From Phoebastria nigripes (lineage: Eukaryota > Chordata > Aves > Procellariiformes > Diomedeidae), in assembly GCA_035582835.1 (NCBI GenBank), contig JAYKAV010002342.1:259090-323089 (forward strand): 64,000 nt of DNA, read 5' to 3'. Positions 46,341 through 59,975 of the stretch are shown here, piece after piece. Made by a program: the position numbers and the translations under genes. Below the pieces are notes generated by a model. That model searched no databases. It worked only from the letters and a program-made list of their open reading frames with translations, and had not been told where the DNA came from. Each line of letters begins with the position of its first letter. Position 1 is the stretch's first letter.

Positions 46341-49300
46341 TATGCCTATATAAGGTTCTTGTTGCTCAGTAGGAGGAAATCAGCAAATTCCTTGAGTTCT
46401 GCAGTTTAAAAGCCCCCAGGTCTTACTGGCTGCCTTTTAAAAATCAACCCAAGAGGACTCAGACTATGAAAAGGTTCTGTTGATATACTGGTACACTGTT
46501 GAACAGTTTATCTAAATTAATTATAAACAACTTCCCATCACTAAGGGATCAGGACAGATATGCTTTTTGAATTCCTTTTATTTGGAGGCACATCTTGTGG
46601 GTCTTCCTCTCAACAAATATCCACCTTTGAAAAACTAATTTCCAGTTAGGTGAATGAAAATGGAGATCAAAAGCATTACCTGAGCTCAACTTAAGCAAAG
46701 ATATCACCCTAAGAATAGCTCTCAGTCTGGAGCTTTAAATATTTAGCAATTCTAAAAATATATTAATGGATTAATGTAAAAAAAAAAAGTGCTAACAAAT
46801 GTCTATTAATTGACTTACTATATTTTGTGCCTGCAGTTCTGATTTTTAAGCCACAAGCTGTGATTTATTTTCAAGTGTTTTAAAAAAGTACCTTACCAAA
46901 ATGTTCTAAAGATTGCACGGATTTTTTTAATCAGCAGTTTTGAGAATCTGGCCTCTGGTGCTAATAAAGCAAGACTGAAATTTAGGGCAGAAGGGGGAAA
47001 TGTGGTTGTTTTGCTTAATAGAAAGCTCCTGGTAGAAATAACGCAAGGAAAATTCTCTAATGATTTTAGTAAAACTAAAAATAAAAAAAAAAAAAAAAAA
47101 AAAAGTGATATTTTATTATCCATGTTTGGGAGGGGATATTTGTTTGGGATGTTCTCTTTGCATTAGTGAAGGAACAAAAAAATACTGGCCATGTAAAATT
47201 GACCTGGGACAGAACAGAGAGGAAAAGATTTCCCCAATTAGATGTTCACTCAGTGTAGGCTAAGGCACAAGGTATATATGGCATACACAAGCACCGCATA
47301 CTTGCTAGCGGTTGGAAGTTATAAGAGAATGTTCAGAAAAGCAGGAGATGTGCTCTCTGTCTTGTTTCCAGACAGTGCCAAGCACTCTTTGATACTAAGA
47401 TTTTTTTTTTAACGGTTCTGGTTAGGTCACATTGGATCCCTAGCTATGCTTGAATGCCTTGGCTACAGGACCTAGGGAAGAGCTCCCAAACTGAACAGCC
47501 AGCGTGCTCGGCCTACAAGGGTTCAATGTACACAGTTGGTATGGAAATGGGGAGAAGGCTGGGAGAGGACCCAACCTCAATATTTGAGTCATGCTTTAGA
47601 GCCACAAATGGCTCTAAAACATACACTGAGGTTTAACATATGCAATGCTTACATTTTACACTGCCATTTGTCGTACATAATGTAATGTACGTACATAATG
47701 TAAGGTAATTCTCATTTGCATTTTTAACTTCTTGTCTGTATCTGTTATCAAACACTTTAAAACTGGAGGCAGAAGTTGACTACCGAGTGCGATACGTAGA
47801 GTACTCTGTGCCAGCCGATGTAAAACATGCAGACTGGCAGTGCTCTGGTGAATTTGCAGTGGTCCTCTTTTTGAGGTGGGGCCCCCAGGCCCCTGCAGCC
47901 TTTAATCAGCTGTAACTGGAGTGAAGCTGTCAGCTCCTGCTTGTATTCTGTCAGCTTCAGTACCACTTAGAGCATCCCTGACAAATGCACAGTGCACATT
48001 TAACAGTCAGTCTGTGAGCAAGCTTTTGATTTTGGAAGAAACTTTCTAAGGTTCCACTTTCTACAAGGGAAAACTTGTAAATTATTAGGGAGGAAAATGG
48101 AGAAAAACATCCTTCAATCACACACTTTTGTTTTATGGAGAAACCCAGCTGTTATTTTTTCTTTAGCAGGATGATGGATTGGCTCAGTCCAAGGTGAAAT
48201 CCCAGGCAGTGCAAGACAGAGCAAGGGCTATCGTATGACAGTGACACCTCTCCTCCTCTGTCAGCCAAACTGTGCTAGCCGTATCGTAGAATTCCAGCAG
48301 CCTGCTTTTATTAGTAGTATTGTCATATAAACTATTCACACTGAAATATTTGTTCGGCTCTGGTGTGTTCATAAGTTTGCCATTAAGAATTCAAATTTAA
48401 AGATCTTTTCCAGCTGCACAAACTTCCCTAAATACCTTTCCCCCACTCACCTACCTCTGGTGTTGCTTCAACAACATACAGGTGTAAGCGTGACTGCCTG
48501 GGACAAATGACTTCAAGCAAAGCTGTTCCTATATTTTTAAAATACTAAATGCATTTCAAAATAATGCAACCCCCCCCATCCACACCCAAGAATTCTTTCT
48601 TATGTGTAAATTATTTGAAGACTTTTTCCTCATCCATTTCCTTCCCGATACATGGCAATTTTTTCTTTTTTTCTTTTTTCTTTTTTTTTTTCTTTTTAAT
48701 GGGCAGTTTATGGGCTAAGCCTATTATTTGCTAATTAAAGGTCCTTCCTCCTCCTCTTGGGAGTTTAAAAGTTCTAATATTATTTCTTCACAGAGCTCAC
48801 TCCTACCATATCCCTGCTGTAAATGCAGCTGAATCTTACCTAACGGTGACAAAAGTAAGGCCATGGCACATCTGAGCAGACTGGAAGGGTACAAGGGGAG
48901 GAAGGGACAGACACAGCTTCTTTGCAAGTCAAAGCAGTCCGTAGCACTCAGTTTCCCCACAGTCCCCAGGGTAATGTCATTGCAAGAGGGAAATTATTGT
49001 AACATTACAACACTGAGCTCCAATAACCACGCTGATCCCTGGGGACTCTGCCGTTTGCCGTCCCACAACACGGAAAATTCCCTGAATAGGCTCCTTCCCT
49101 AACCCCATTAAAAACATAGTTTTCCCAAGGAGAGGACAGAAACTTCCTTGAGGTCACTCTAAGAGTTAGAGTCCTCAGAAGACAGTATTTGGAGGCCTTC
49201 TATGCAATTTCTGTAAAATGGGAACGAAAACACTTCTGGTCTCCGAAAGGTGCCACATGAAGATTATGGCAACCTCATCCAGACAGAAATTAGGAAATTA

Positions 49301-49424
49301 ATTCTAAATTAATTAGAAATTAAATTAAGCATTGGAGTAATTAATATTTATGTGGCACCAATATGTAACTATTTATTACTAGTAGTATTACTGTTGTTGG
49401 TGTCACTTTTACTATTTTAATTAT
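46341..49424. other. Unique AT-rich DNA
   Basis: No gene is recognised. An A-run of 22 lies at 47083-47104. A short direct repeat GTACATAATGTAA lies at 47673-47685 and 47691-47703. A T/C-rich tract lies at 48660-48698. Confidence 0.5.
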
Positions 49425-49525
49425 TTTTTTTATTACTGTAGCACTTAGAAGCCCCCGCCACAGATGAGACCGCTGTTGCACCAGCCAAACAGAACAAATC
49501 ACAGTCCCTTCTTCAACGGGTTAAG
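49425..49525 (+). mobile_element. Old amniote LINE/SINE tail (degraded)
   Basis: TATTACTGTAGCACTTAGAA, then CCCCGCCACAGATGAGACC, then GCTGTTGCACCAGCC, then CAGAACAAATCACAGTCCCT keep the order of a common old amniote repeat ('attactgtagcacctagagg...cattgtgctaggc...cagaacaaaaagacagtccct'). It is degraded and the family name is left open. Confidence 0.6.
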
Positions 49526-49632
49526 GAGCAATGACCATACTTATGGAAGCAGTTCTGGTCCTACCAATACAGAGACTTGCCTAGTGAAATCTGGAAGATT
49601 ATTTAAAGGAAAAAAGTATTAATCCATATTGC
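49526..49632. other. Short spacer
   Basis: I see nothing recognisable. Confidence 0.4.
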
Positions 49633-49680
49633 TCTCAGTGGGAGTTAGGTGCCTAACATGCATTAAAATCCAGGCCTGGA
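49633..49680. repeat. Palindromic amniote repeat fragment
   Basis: CTCAGTGGGAGTTAGGTGCC + TAAC matches one arm of an old 'caatgggagttaggtgcctaa' repeat. It is short and degraded. Confidence 0.5.
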
Positions 49681-52600
49681 TTAGGCAATCACAGCTAGTG
49701 ACAAAGAACATTTACTGGCAGACTCAGTAAACTGAAGCGCAAGGCACAGCTTTAGGAAAAAAAAAGCAGCGACAGACTTTAATGCGGGAATTTTTCCAGT
49801 CATATTTAAAAAGAGAAAAAGTTTCACACAAAGCCAAGCCTACCCATCTTGCAGAAGACCAAGGAATGAGCAGTGTGCCAGAAAGAGTCAAAGTGAAGCC
49901 ACCCATCTCCATTACACCTTAAGTAAGAGGCAGACAAATGAGGAAAGAAATAAGTATTTGTGCATATATTTGAAAAACCCTTCTTTCCTGCAGTTAACAT
50001 TCGTCAAATTCTCACTGCCTCTCCCAGTCAATTCTCTTCTTCAATTAACCAATAAGTCAATTTGTTCCTTCCCCATCAGAAAAATCCCCCTCTCAGCAAA
50101 AAATGCATCACTTCACTATCAGATCAATTCACCCTTCCTTCTCGCTGCTCAGTCGATATACTCCTCTGCATCTGCTAAACAACAAACAGGTCAGTGGAAA
50201 GAAACCTGCCCAGGAAGCTTCTCTCCTTTTATTTGGCGTGCTACATATGTACGGGTGGCTCGCCGGGCACTTCCTGAGCATGCAAGCATGGCAAACACTC
50301 GAAACAATACTGTAGAGAATTGGATTTTAAGACAACAGGAAGATCTGAACTGAGCTTTTATTTCCAATAGCATTGCAGCTGTTCGGATAAGCAGTGGAAT
50401 TATATACTAAACCAGAGTGCATGCAAAATTTCACTATATAAAAACAAATGGAAAATTGAGGATGCAATGACAGACTGCACCATTTTTAAACAATATACAG
50501 CTTGTACAAACCATTCTATTCCACTGAACTATTCTGATTTAGTTTGATAAAAGTAACAAGAAGTGCCCATACACAAAGCTAGACATCCTTAGATTGCAAA
50601 TGGAGACAGCTATGCAGAAACAAAAAAAATTGTATTCACATAAAGAATGACTGTAAACCAGGGACTCTTCATTTGACTTCACCAGAAACCATCAATAAAG
50701 TTCAGTACATTCAAGATGTCTTTGCAAATCAAAAATGTAATGGAATATGGTATTAGAAAAGCACAAGCTTATCTGAGAGGTTGCACCTTCTGTACAAAAC
50801 ACATACATAGATACAAACCCAGAGACAGCATGGGCAGGCATCCAACCCTGGGTGAAATACAATTGCCATAGAACTAGACAAAGTGGCAATGCTCAGCAGA
50901 GTAGGGCACGAAGTGAAAAATCTGAGACGTTTAGATTATATAAAATAATGCAATTAGCCAAATTGGTTAGGATGCTGATATCAGTACTCACAGCAAAGAA
51001 AGGGCAAGGAACTCACTTCTACCAGAAACCTTAGGCAAACTACAACAAGCACTCCATCTGGTCATTAGGAAATAAATTTTGTGTGATTAAATTTTAGGCG
51101 GTTTCTCCACCGTTTAGAAGTGTAAAGACTTTGAACTGCTAAAAGCAATGGGTCTTCACTTAATTTTTTAAAAAAGTTCTGCTGAGTATCTTTTCACTTT
51201 GGGTTTGTTTTTTTTTTTTTTCCACTTCAGTTGTATGCTCTCTGTAGCAGTGAGACTGGATATGGAGCACATTTTTTACTTCCAACTGTTCATCAAACCA
51301 AAAGCGAAAGCTACCCCTTTTTCTCTGTGATCTCTTAAGACTTGTGAATATTTTCATAACTAGAGCACTCTTTGAATATTTATGAATAAAAATCCATGGA
51401 ATACTAATGAGTTTACCATTCTCATTTGCTAGCCTGTTTCTTAATCTGTTTTGCCATTAACTGATAATCTCAACATAATAGTCCAAGTTAGTCTTCGGCA
51501 AAAAGTTTCGGCTGAATGTTTTATTTAGGGAAGAATGCAAATTTGGGCCAAGCCAAACTATTCATAAACTTGTGCTGAATTTTGTTAGTAGGTCACCTGA
51601 AACTAAGAAGAAAAAATTCACAAAAGTCAGACTGCCCCTTTCCCCTCGTTTCAAAACCACGTTTCCAGTTATTGTCTCAAACTGATTCTTTTCTGTTCCA
51701 GGGAGAACCAGGTCTCAATTTAACCCACTTAAATACTTTCTGAGCAACTGCAACTTTAGGCACCAAAAGCTCCCTAAAAACACCCAGGGAGCTGTAGTCT
51801 CCTTTGGGAGCCCAGCTGTTTTTGAGTGCCTTGCAGCTGGGCACATCACTTGCGTCAAAGAGCTCCCGGCATAAAGGCTCCTCCCTGCAAGGATGCTGCA
51901 TCCTAGTTTAGGCACCGACAGAACCATTGCAATGAGGTGGGACATCGCACAGTACCTCCAATTTAACCCTCCGCAGGATAAAAGAGCAGGAGGTCGGGGT
52001 TGTAAAAGATGCTACAAGACGTACAAACATTAAAAGCCTTTTCAACTGAAAAGCTAGAATAAGATACAGCTTCTTTGAGACAAAAATGTCTTCACTTTTG
52101 AGACAGCTGAAGTCTATATGTATAACATATACATATGTATTTCGCATTATACATTTCATACTGTGAACACATACACATGCATTGTTGATCACTTCTGATA
52201 CGGCTTCTTTTGAGACCATCCCACAGAAGCTGAGATTTTGGCAGCGTCAGCACTATGGTTCAGTTTACCACTGATTTTCTAGGCATAACAAACAGAGACA
52301 TTTTTAAGACTGAAAACTCTGAGGCAGCTGACAGTATGATCTCTCCAGCCTGACCTTCCATAGTATAGACATGCATTTATTTTGGATCACAGCTGATTAT
52401 ATGTGCCTTAAGACTCCAGCATAGGGAAATAATCTCTCCTTACTCTGTTGAGATGCCCTAGGCTGGGTAAACACAGTTTTCACAGTGTTACCCCACGGCC
52501 GTAAGAGCTGCATTGNGGGGAGGGAGGGGAGAACTAATCCGTGCGCAAGATTATGGAGTGGAGAGAAGATTGCAGGACCCAGACTGCGCCTACCACACTC

Positions 52601-52909
52601 TGCGACCATCACCCGATGGGTCTCCCTTAACCTGGGAGGGCAGAGAGAAAAAGGAGAGGATATGAGATCTTTTTTTGGCCAAGCAATTTACTTCCACATT
52701 GTGTGGTAACAGGGAACAATACCCATACATCACTTGACCAGAAAGATGTTTTCACGCTGTTGCCCTTGAAATCCTTATTTTTGTTAACCACAGGGCTTAC
52801 GGCTTCGCTCCCCTTCCCCTCCACCCCCTTCCCTTTCAGCTCCCAGTAGCAGGGAAGGGGTCGGGGCAGCCCGCTCCCGGCCCCGGGGAGGAGGTGGCAG
52901 AAGGCTGGC
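49681..52909. other. Unique DNA, 3.2 kb without recognised gene
   Basis: Only short frames occur. The segment at about 51490-51600 (TTTCGGCTGAATGTTTTATT, then GGGCCAAGCCAAACTATTCA) may be another very old dispersed repeat; it is not named. The last 100 bases turn GC-rich. Confidence 0.45.
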
Positions 52910-53340
52910 CTTATTTACCTTAGCCATTTCCCCGTGTAATCTGGGTAATCATGTGGCTAATCAGCGATGCGGAGGAGCCCCCCACGCCGCAATTCACAAT
53001 GCCGACCCATTCATATTTCATACAATAGGGTATTTAAGTCATTCCATGCCTTGCCAAGGCGATTGCACTCCCTTTGTTCTGAGGTTTTGGGCAGGGGTCT
53101 CCCGCCCTACCCCCTCTTTCACACCGGCATATGTCCTAGCTCTTGCCTGCTGCAGCTGGACAAGGGCTGTTGTTTTTGTTTTGTTCTTCGAAACCAATGA
53201 ATCAATTACGGCGGTGTGAAATGTGGGTTAAAACAGTCCCCGCATGTATGCATCCATTAGCCATTTGCTACATTACAACTTCACAGCAAGGTGACCGAGG
53301 AGGCAACGGTGTTCGTGCTCTTCCATTTTGAATGGGCAAT
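52910..53340. promoter_or_regulatory. Candidate conserved regulatory block D
   Basis: Non-repetitive. GTAATCTGGGTAATCATGTG (52936-52955), GGCTAATCAGCGATGCGG (about 52955-52972), TATTTCATACAATAGGG and TGAATCAATTACGGCGG (about 53197-53213) form a mix of AT-rich homeodomain-like cores and CpG-containing sequence. A GC-rich run (52855-52905) precedes it. The frames across it are not protein-like. Confidence 0.4.
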
Positions 53341-53754
53341 CTGTTGAGCACAAAAGGACATAATAAATACAAGACTGACTGAACGTATTGTTTCAAAAAT
53401 GGCTCACCATGCTATATCAAAGTGAAATAAAAGTGCCTCTACCCCAATGTACTGCAACCATAAAGAAAGATCAAAACCTGGTCTGTAACAGAAAATTACA
53501 GGGTTCACATGTATGGATATTGAATATTAAATTCAGACCACATTCCTGCAATAAAGATTACTATTGCATATTCACCTTTACTTGCTGCCCCTCTCACATT
53601 TGGGATGTACTGAACTCAACAGCCTTACCGAAGTGATAGGATCCGATCTCATCTTTGTACAAACCAAGGGCAAAAAGCCCACAGTAAACACCTGCAGCTC
53701 AGGATTTACCCCTCATAGGGTGTGTGGATCAGAACTGGCACGGAGACATTGCCT
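53341..53754. other. Unique AT-rich DNA
   Basis: I see nothing recognisable. Confidence 0.4.
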
Positions 53755-53797
53755 TCATCTGCTAGACTAGACCATCAGCTCTCTTCCAACCCTGGCT
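53755..53797 (+). mobile_element. Possible CR1 3'-UTR relic
   Basis: GACTAGACCATCAGCTCTCT + TCCAACCCT resembles the CR1 3' UTR ('gactagatgatc...ttccaaccc'). The octamer tail is lost. Weak but plausible. Confidence 0.4.
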
Positions 53798-55562
53798 GGC
53801 AATGACAAAAAGTCAATTCTCTCCAAAAACTCTTTTGTAGCTTGTACAAAATAGGTCTTGTGGCTTCATTTCTCTCCTGAGGTGTAAAGAAATGACACAT
53901 AACAGCAACTCCCACAAAATTAATATTACAAGCTAAGGTTAAGGTCTGAAACAGAAATGCCTTTTTTATTTTTAAGAATAAGCCTAAATGCATTATAATG
54001 CAATTCAGGTAATTAAAAAGATGTGTTTAATGACAAGCTAGAAAATGTCATTCATTCCTGGTTCAAGTTCTTACTACTCCACAGACATACTACTGGTGCT
54101 GAAACACATCACTCATGACTTTTCTCTTAGAAATGCCCGAGCCATGTTCTTTGGCTTGAATTCAGCATTTGGAAGTTCACACCTGTGCTCGTATTACAAT
54201 CAATTTTCATTTTTGCTCCTAAAATTGGGAAAAAAAAAGTTTTGAGCCTGAGTCTTGAGAGCCAATTTTCCACAGAAAGCTAAGCTTTCTATGAAGAGTT
54301 AATTAATTAGCACACGTGCAATATTTTACAGACTTATAAATAGTACTGTATTGTATAAAGTATGCAAAAGGAAAAATTTGTACAGCATGCTCACCTAGCT
54401 ATTTGAGTGCTTAACTGTAAAGGTAGAAACCAGGAAATTCAAAATCTTGAGGGGAGCAGAGGGCACAACACAGATGTATTTAAAATTTCATTTTGATCAT
54501 CAAAGAAGCTACAATGTCTTGTTTCAAAATCCAGCTTTTTAATGTCAGTATTTTGAAGCGTCTGCTTTTTTTTTTTTTTTTACTTCTCAAAGTCACAGAA
54601 TAACGAAAACAAATAAAGCTTCTCAAGACTAATCTTTCAGGGCAGACTCTGGCACTCTTGTGTGCAGCAGCAAATTATCTATCTGTACATCTCCCACTGA
54701 AGTAAAGCAGATTTTGTTGATATTGCTATTGGTAGAATTTATACCATTTGAAAATGATCCTAATACAGCTAAATTTGTAAATGGTTACCTCCCCCAGCAC
54801 CCAAACAGTAGGGACACAGCTACAGCAATATAAATGTGCTAATCCCAGCATGATGTATTCCCACATCTCCCTGTATCAAATCATTCTAAAGGGTTTTCAA
54901 TATACAAGTTAATTAGCTACAATGAAGCAGCAGAGTAACATCTAATGAAGACCGGGGCTTAAAATACCAGAAGTGGCCTGTTGTAGCCTTTCCCCCCTCT
55001 TTAATATTGACATATTCTTTTGAAATGGGTTACAGTATAGTTCAAGTGTAATTTAACGAGATAGAAGGCACTTAATGAACTGTTTTGATTATATGGTAAA
55101 CACATTGGACATTTTTAAATATGCATATTCAACAACATCTACAAGAACACCATTTCTGTATTAGCACCTCAAAATGCTACTGCCATACAGTATCTATTTA
55201 TAAATATATATAAATACACTTGTAATGTTGAGCAAGAAGATGACACCATTTTGTTACTGAACGTATAACATTGTATTCTAATTACATATTCAATTTCTCA
55301 TTTCTTAAAACAATCAGTACATGGGAAAGCAGTTATGTACATTCTACTCAAAAAAAAAAAAAAATCTCTGAAACTAATTGCACAAAGTTAAAATGACATA
55401 AGCAATCAATGTCTGCAAAATACAGAGAGAAAATAAAAAACAGCACAGGAGAGTAAACTTAATTACCTAAGAAATATCTGCTACTTTCAGGATACAGAGA
55501 GTTGCCGCAGTTGCATGTTTCAGATTTAACTAAGAAATGAAAAGCCCCAATTAATTAAATTA
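53798..55562. other. Unique AT-rich DNA
   Basis: No gene is recognised. T-runs and A-runs lie at 54568-54581 and 55350-55363. Confidence 0.45.
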
Positions 55563-55640
55563 AGGTCCTGATCCTGACTGGATGTGGAAGTCAATGAGAC
55601 TTTACCCATGTAAACCTCATTGCTGGAGTGGGACTGAACA
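55563..55640. repeat. Palindromic amniote repeat relic
   Basis: AAGGTCCTGATCCTGACTGG, then GTGGAAGTCAATGAGACTTT and ACCCATGTAAACC, recall the 'ggtcctgatcctgc...gaagtcaatgggac' family of old palindromic repeats. It is degraded. Confidence 0.5.
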
Positions 55641-55649
55641 CTCCCTTTT

Positions 55650-56115
55650 GCTGTCTATCAAGGATGAAGCTCATCTTGTAATCCCACCACTTCATTAGCA
55701 CCTTCCCAGCACATTATCTTTGCCCTAATCCTCCCGTCACTTTAGGGATTCAGGGTCATTAGAGCACTTGAAGGGTCGATGTTATTGTCGTGGAGGTGTG
55801 AATTGATCGCTAAGATGACAACTGGTAACAAGTGTGCTTTATTAGTCTGCTACTTTGCCTCTTAATTGCTACTGATTAGCCTGTCTGTTAGAAAGGAAAT
55901 TTGGACTCCTCCTGCCATTGCCAAAGATTACACCGCTTTCTAACAGGACCATCTAACAGCTTCCCCCGCCACCCCTCGCAATGAGCCTATTTAGACATAG
56001 TATATTCACCCAACTCAATGCAACTATTTATGTGAGTAAAATCAACAAGGTAGGGCCCTTTAACCCTCCCATTACATTTTGTTTAACTTTTGATCGATAG
56101 GAGAATTTCTCTGTT
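55650..56115. promoter_or_regulatory. Candidate conserved regulatory block E
   Basis: Non-coding and non-repetitive, with many short AT-core motifs: GTGAATTGATCGCTAAG (55798-55814), TCTTAATTGCTACTGATTAG (55860-55879), CCATTACATTTTG (about 56069-56081) and TTTTGATCGATAGG (about 56088-56101). It has the even base mix typical of long conserved vertebrate elements. Alignment was not possible here. Confidence 0.42.
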
Positions 56116-59100
56116 AAAAAAAATCAAATATTTCTGATTGTTTCTTTTCCTTCACAAAGGCATGAATAGGATCATCTTTTTTCCAAAAATCCTGTTTTAG
56201 ACATGGCTGTGCTTACTATTTGAATGGATTTCCCAGAGGATGTGCTGCCTCTCCAAATATCACATTGCATTTAAACTACACATTAAGACAAACCAACAAA
56301 AAAAATTAAACTTGTGTGTCTTGCCAGAGTTCACATGCTTCAAGTCTTAATTTCTATTGACCACAAGAACTGAACGTTGAGTCATACAGGGCACATCTGC
56401 CAGCAGCGAAGAAGTACACTTAGTATTTAGTTTTACAGAACTCCCTGCTTAAAAAGGGGAAAAAAAGAAAAGGGGAAAAAAAAAAAAAGAAAAACAACTT
56501 TTCAAACTAGATAGTTAGGATAGTAGAAAAATCTTAGCACAGCATAAATGTACCATTGTACTTGCTCGACAGTGACAATCTTTGCTGGTGTTGTTGTTTC
56601 ATATCAGGTTAAACATATCTNTAAGGGATCATGCTTAGCAGCAAGATAATACGAATGCAGATCTCTGTAAGTGGTCTGTTCACTTTTATCAACATTGATT
56701 CAAAAATAACAAGGACAACAAAACAAAANCAACTCCCAGACCTCCTGTTCCTACTCCAAAACCCACATAAAAATAACTCTTTGGATTACAATCCCTTCCA
56801 AAACCAAGTGCTAAACCTAAATCAGCAAAAAATAAGATCTTTAACAAATGCCTAATCTTGAGTTGTGCACTGGAGACGCTATAATATGAATCTGGCTGCT
56901 CAGGATGAATATTTGACTTTCCTGGAGTCATCTGAAGTGTTCAGGGTCATTTTACAGGATCAGTATTTCACATCCTAATTCTCAAGGATGACGCATTTCC
57001 CATGAAGAAAAGCTGCTGCATAAAATTCAGTGATTGGCTCTTTGAATTTAACTGTGTTCAAAGGAAAACTTCAAACAACTTGTGCAATAATCTGATCCCT
57101 CCCTTCCTTTTTTAACCATGCCTACGTAGAACTTTTGCACAGGCATTTTGTTTGCTTATTAAAAAAAGCTTGATGATGGGAACCTTTAATTATTTTTTAA
57201 TTTTATTTCACTAGAGAAAAATAGCAAATACCTATGGTATTAGATGTCTAAGAGTATGACTGCTTTTTATAGATAGTTGTACGTGCATAGTCCTGTTCAA
57301 GAAAAACAAAGGTTCTTTCACTTTACCTCCACAGGTTAATACAAAGCACATCTGCTCCTGCCTAGAGCGTTGTTTGGTCTTCTGGTCCCACTGCCTTCTG
57401 CAAAAAGAGATCCTGCTCAGTATTTGGCTGGAAGTCTCTGTAGACCCTATTTTAAACTGTAGCTACTTTAACTTCACTAGTTTGGGTTTTAAAATATTTT
57501 AATTTAAGTAAGGCAAGGCCCATGTGTGGTCAATGTAATTTCAGTCTGAGTGACTCACCTCAGTTTTGATTAACCAGTACCTAAACAGCTTGGCTTACCT
57601 GAAACAAATTGGCCTGTATGGAAATAATACCCATACCAACTACAAGAGGTATTGGGTTGATGGGCAAGATAGTTAGAGCTGGTAGCCCAAGTACTTATTA
57701 CCACCAGCAGTTGTAGCTGGAATTGGGGAGATGCATTGTGGGCCCAGTCTGAGCAGTGCCGTACCAAATGGGAGACAGAACGTATCTGGGAAGTAAATGG
57801 GAGCAAGTGAGCACTATCGAGGTTACCTCTGAAGCAAATGCCTATGCTTGCTTTACACGGTCTACTCTAACAAACACAGCCTTAGGAAATAACTGTTATC
57901 TGGCAGTATTTCTAGAAACAATCATATCTGGACATTCATTTTAGAAGATGGGTACTAAGAAACAGAAGACACTGTAAAGGCATTGAGACAAACTGGGACA
58001 GTGAGATGTGGTTGAAGAGGTTTCCTTACCGTTGCCACTGTGATGATTCAAAATTTGGTTCCCACAGAATATAATTGCCTTCCTGCAACAGAAAACTAGT
58101 GAGCAGCCCTTCCTGGAAGGAGACTGGCTGACTAACCATAATCTACTCACTATGATTTAGGTAAATCATAAGGTCAGGTTGATTTTTGGTTAAAAAAAAA
58201 AAAAAAAGATTTCAGATAAATGATCCCTGCTTGTCTGGACAGCCTTTCCAATGATTTGAGATCTTTCTATTTTACATTAGAAAACATGGACTCTCCTGTT
58301 GGACGGCCTTTAAGTTTTAGTAGAAGTAAGCATCAGACAGCAATTTCTGTGGTCAAGCCACGTCATGCTGTTGAGCTGTTTGCTCCAGGACTACTCACAG
58401 ATCGGAAAGGTATTGTCCTCTTGTCGAAGTTTCCACTCCATTGAAAGCTAAGAAGTACAAGATCATCTATCTTGCAAAAAATAATTCTGAGTAGGTCCAA
58501 AAATTCACAGGAACAGCTTTCAGGAAATTCCTATCAAAGAAGGTAGCCCTTACATGAGATGGCAAACAGTAGCTCGGAAGAAAGGATGCTGACCACCTTG
58601 GGGAGGGGGATCTTAGTGTACTGCAATGGCTAACTGCGCTAACTCGATGGCACAGACAGGACGAGATCCTGGAGAAGCAAATAGGTCATATTACCTCTAC
58701 ATCTGGTAATGAGAAAACTGCTACTGAAATATACTTTGATGTCTATACTTAAAGGATAGAGCAGATAATTTGAAAATTTTAGGAGAAGAATCACAAAATT
58801 AAAGGACTGAAAAATATGACAAAAAAAGGGAGAAGACTGTAAAATTTTCCTGGAAGAAAAGATCTAGTATCAAAAGGGAAGCTAGGACCTCCTGAATAAA
58901 AGCTGGGAATAGTCATACTTTGAGCTGAAGGAGGGCATATATTTTTCAGCACAGAAGGGGGTACATACTCCTTTGCAACGACTGAACAGAGACTGTTCAA
59001 TAACAGATCCATCCTCACAGGCAGAGCTGAAAGGTTTTCTCAGAGACTTGCTCTTTTCAAGCAGAGCATCAGCAGATGATAAGGCACCAGAGTCAGCTCC

Positions 59101-59884
59101 AGGGTCCCTGTGGCAGAGGCCATATCTGATGACGGCAGTGATCAGTTCTANACTTAGCATCTCTATAGGAAGTATCCCTGACCCTACTGATTTTTTCCCA
59201 CTGCCTGAATAATTCCAGAGTTTCTTCCCTCCCACAGCCTTGGCTTCCCAGCCCATTGCTCTGGTGTATAAGACCCAGGCAGGATGCAGCTACTATGCAC
59301 CCAAGGGCCCCTCACAAACAGCCCTAGTAAACAACCCTAAGGATGTCATAGCACATGAACACAAAGAAACGAAGGTCATCTTTTCATAAAAAATATGCTG
59401 ATACGATGCATTGGTGTTAGTGGGACTTCCAGTTCAAGAGATAGCTGTTTGGATAGGCAAAGCTCGTGAAGTTCTGGTCAGATTGATAGCTTAGCTCAGA
59501 ACTCTGGCATTTGCATTACAGCAGTATAGAAATGAATCTTATATCTGACATTTAAAACACTTTCAAAGGGAACCTTTTCCACTGCCTGTAGTTTCTTAAA
59601 TCATAGCAGAAAGAACTGCCATGGCAGAACAGTGTGAGAAATTACTCTCCAACTGCTTCTCTGTTTTCCCACATTATGACTGAAGACATTAGCCCCTGAA
59701 TCATTTTACATCCTGGCATTATGTGCAACAACACTGTGTGTAATAAACAGACGATGCAACAGAAAGAAAATTTGAGAATTCATTTCTCCTTTCTTTTGGA
59801 CAACATCTAGAATATAAATGTTGTTTGTGGCAGCGCCAGCTGAAAGAAAAGAAAGGGCTGCTTTTGGAGGGCTAGCATGACTAA
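56116..59884. other. Unique AT-rich DNA, 3.8 kb without recognised gene
   Basis: A-rich run at 56459-56492 and A17 at 58191-58207. Frames up to 124 codons show no domain. Confidence 0.5.
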
Positions 59885-59975
59885 AAACTTTGGATTTATA
59901 TAGCCTGACTCCCATTTCCTGCGTGACCTTGGCAAAGTCGCTTATTGTAATGTTTTCAGAAATGGATGCTATTTC
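59885..59975 (+). mobile_element. Possible MIR/CORE-SINE fragment
   Basis: CCTGACTCCCATTTCCTGCG followed by TGACCTTGGCAAAGTCGCTT and a CAGAAATGGATGC tail follow the MIR core order (tgtgaccttgggcaagtcactt...). Head and tail are degraded. Confidence 0.5.

Noticed and set aside
47673..47703. Direct repeat GTACATAATGTAA
   Set aside because: A two-copy 13-bp repeat in AT-rich DNA; not enough for an element or attachment site.
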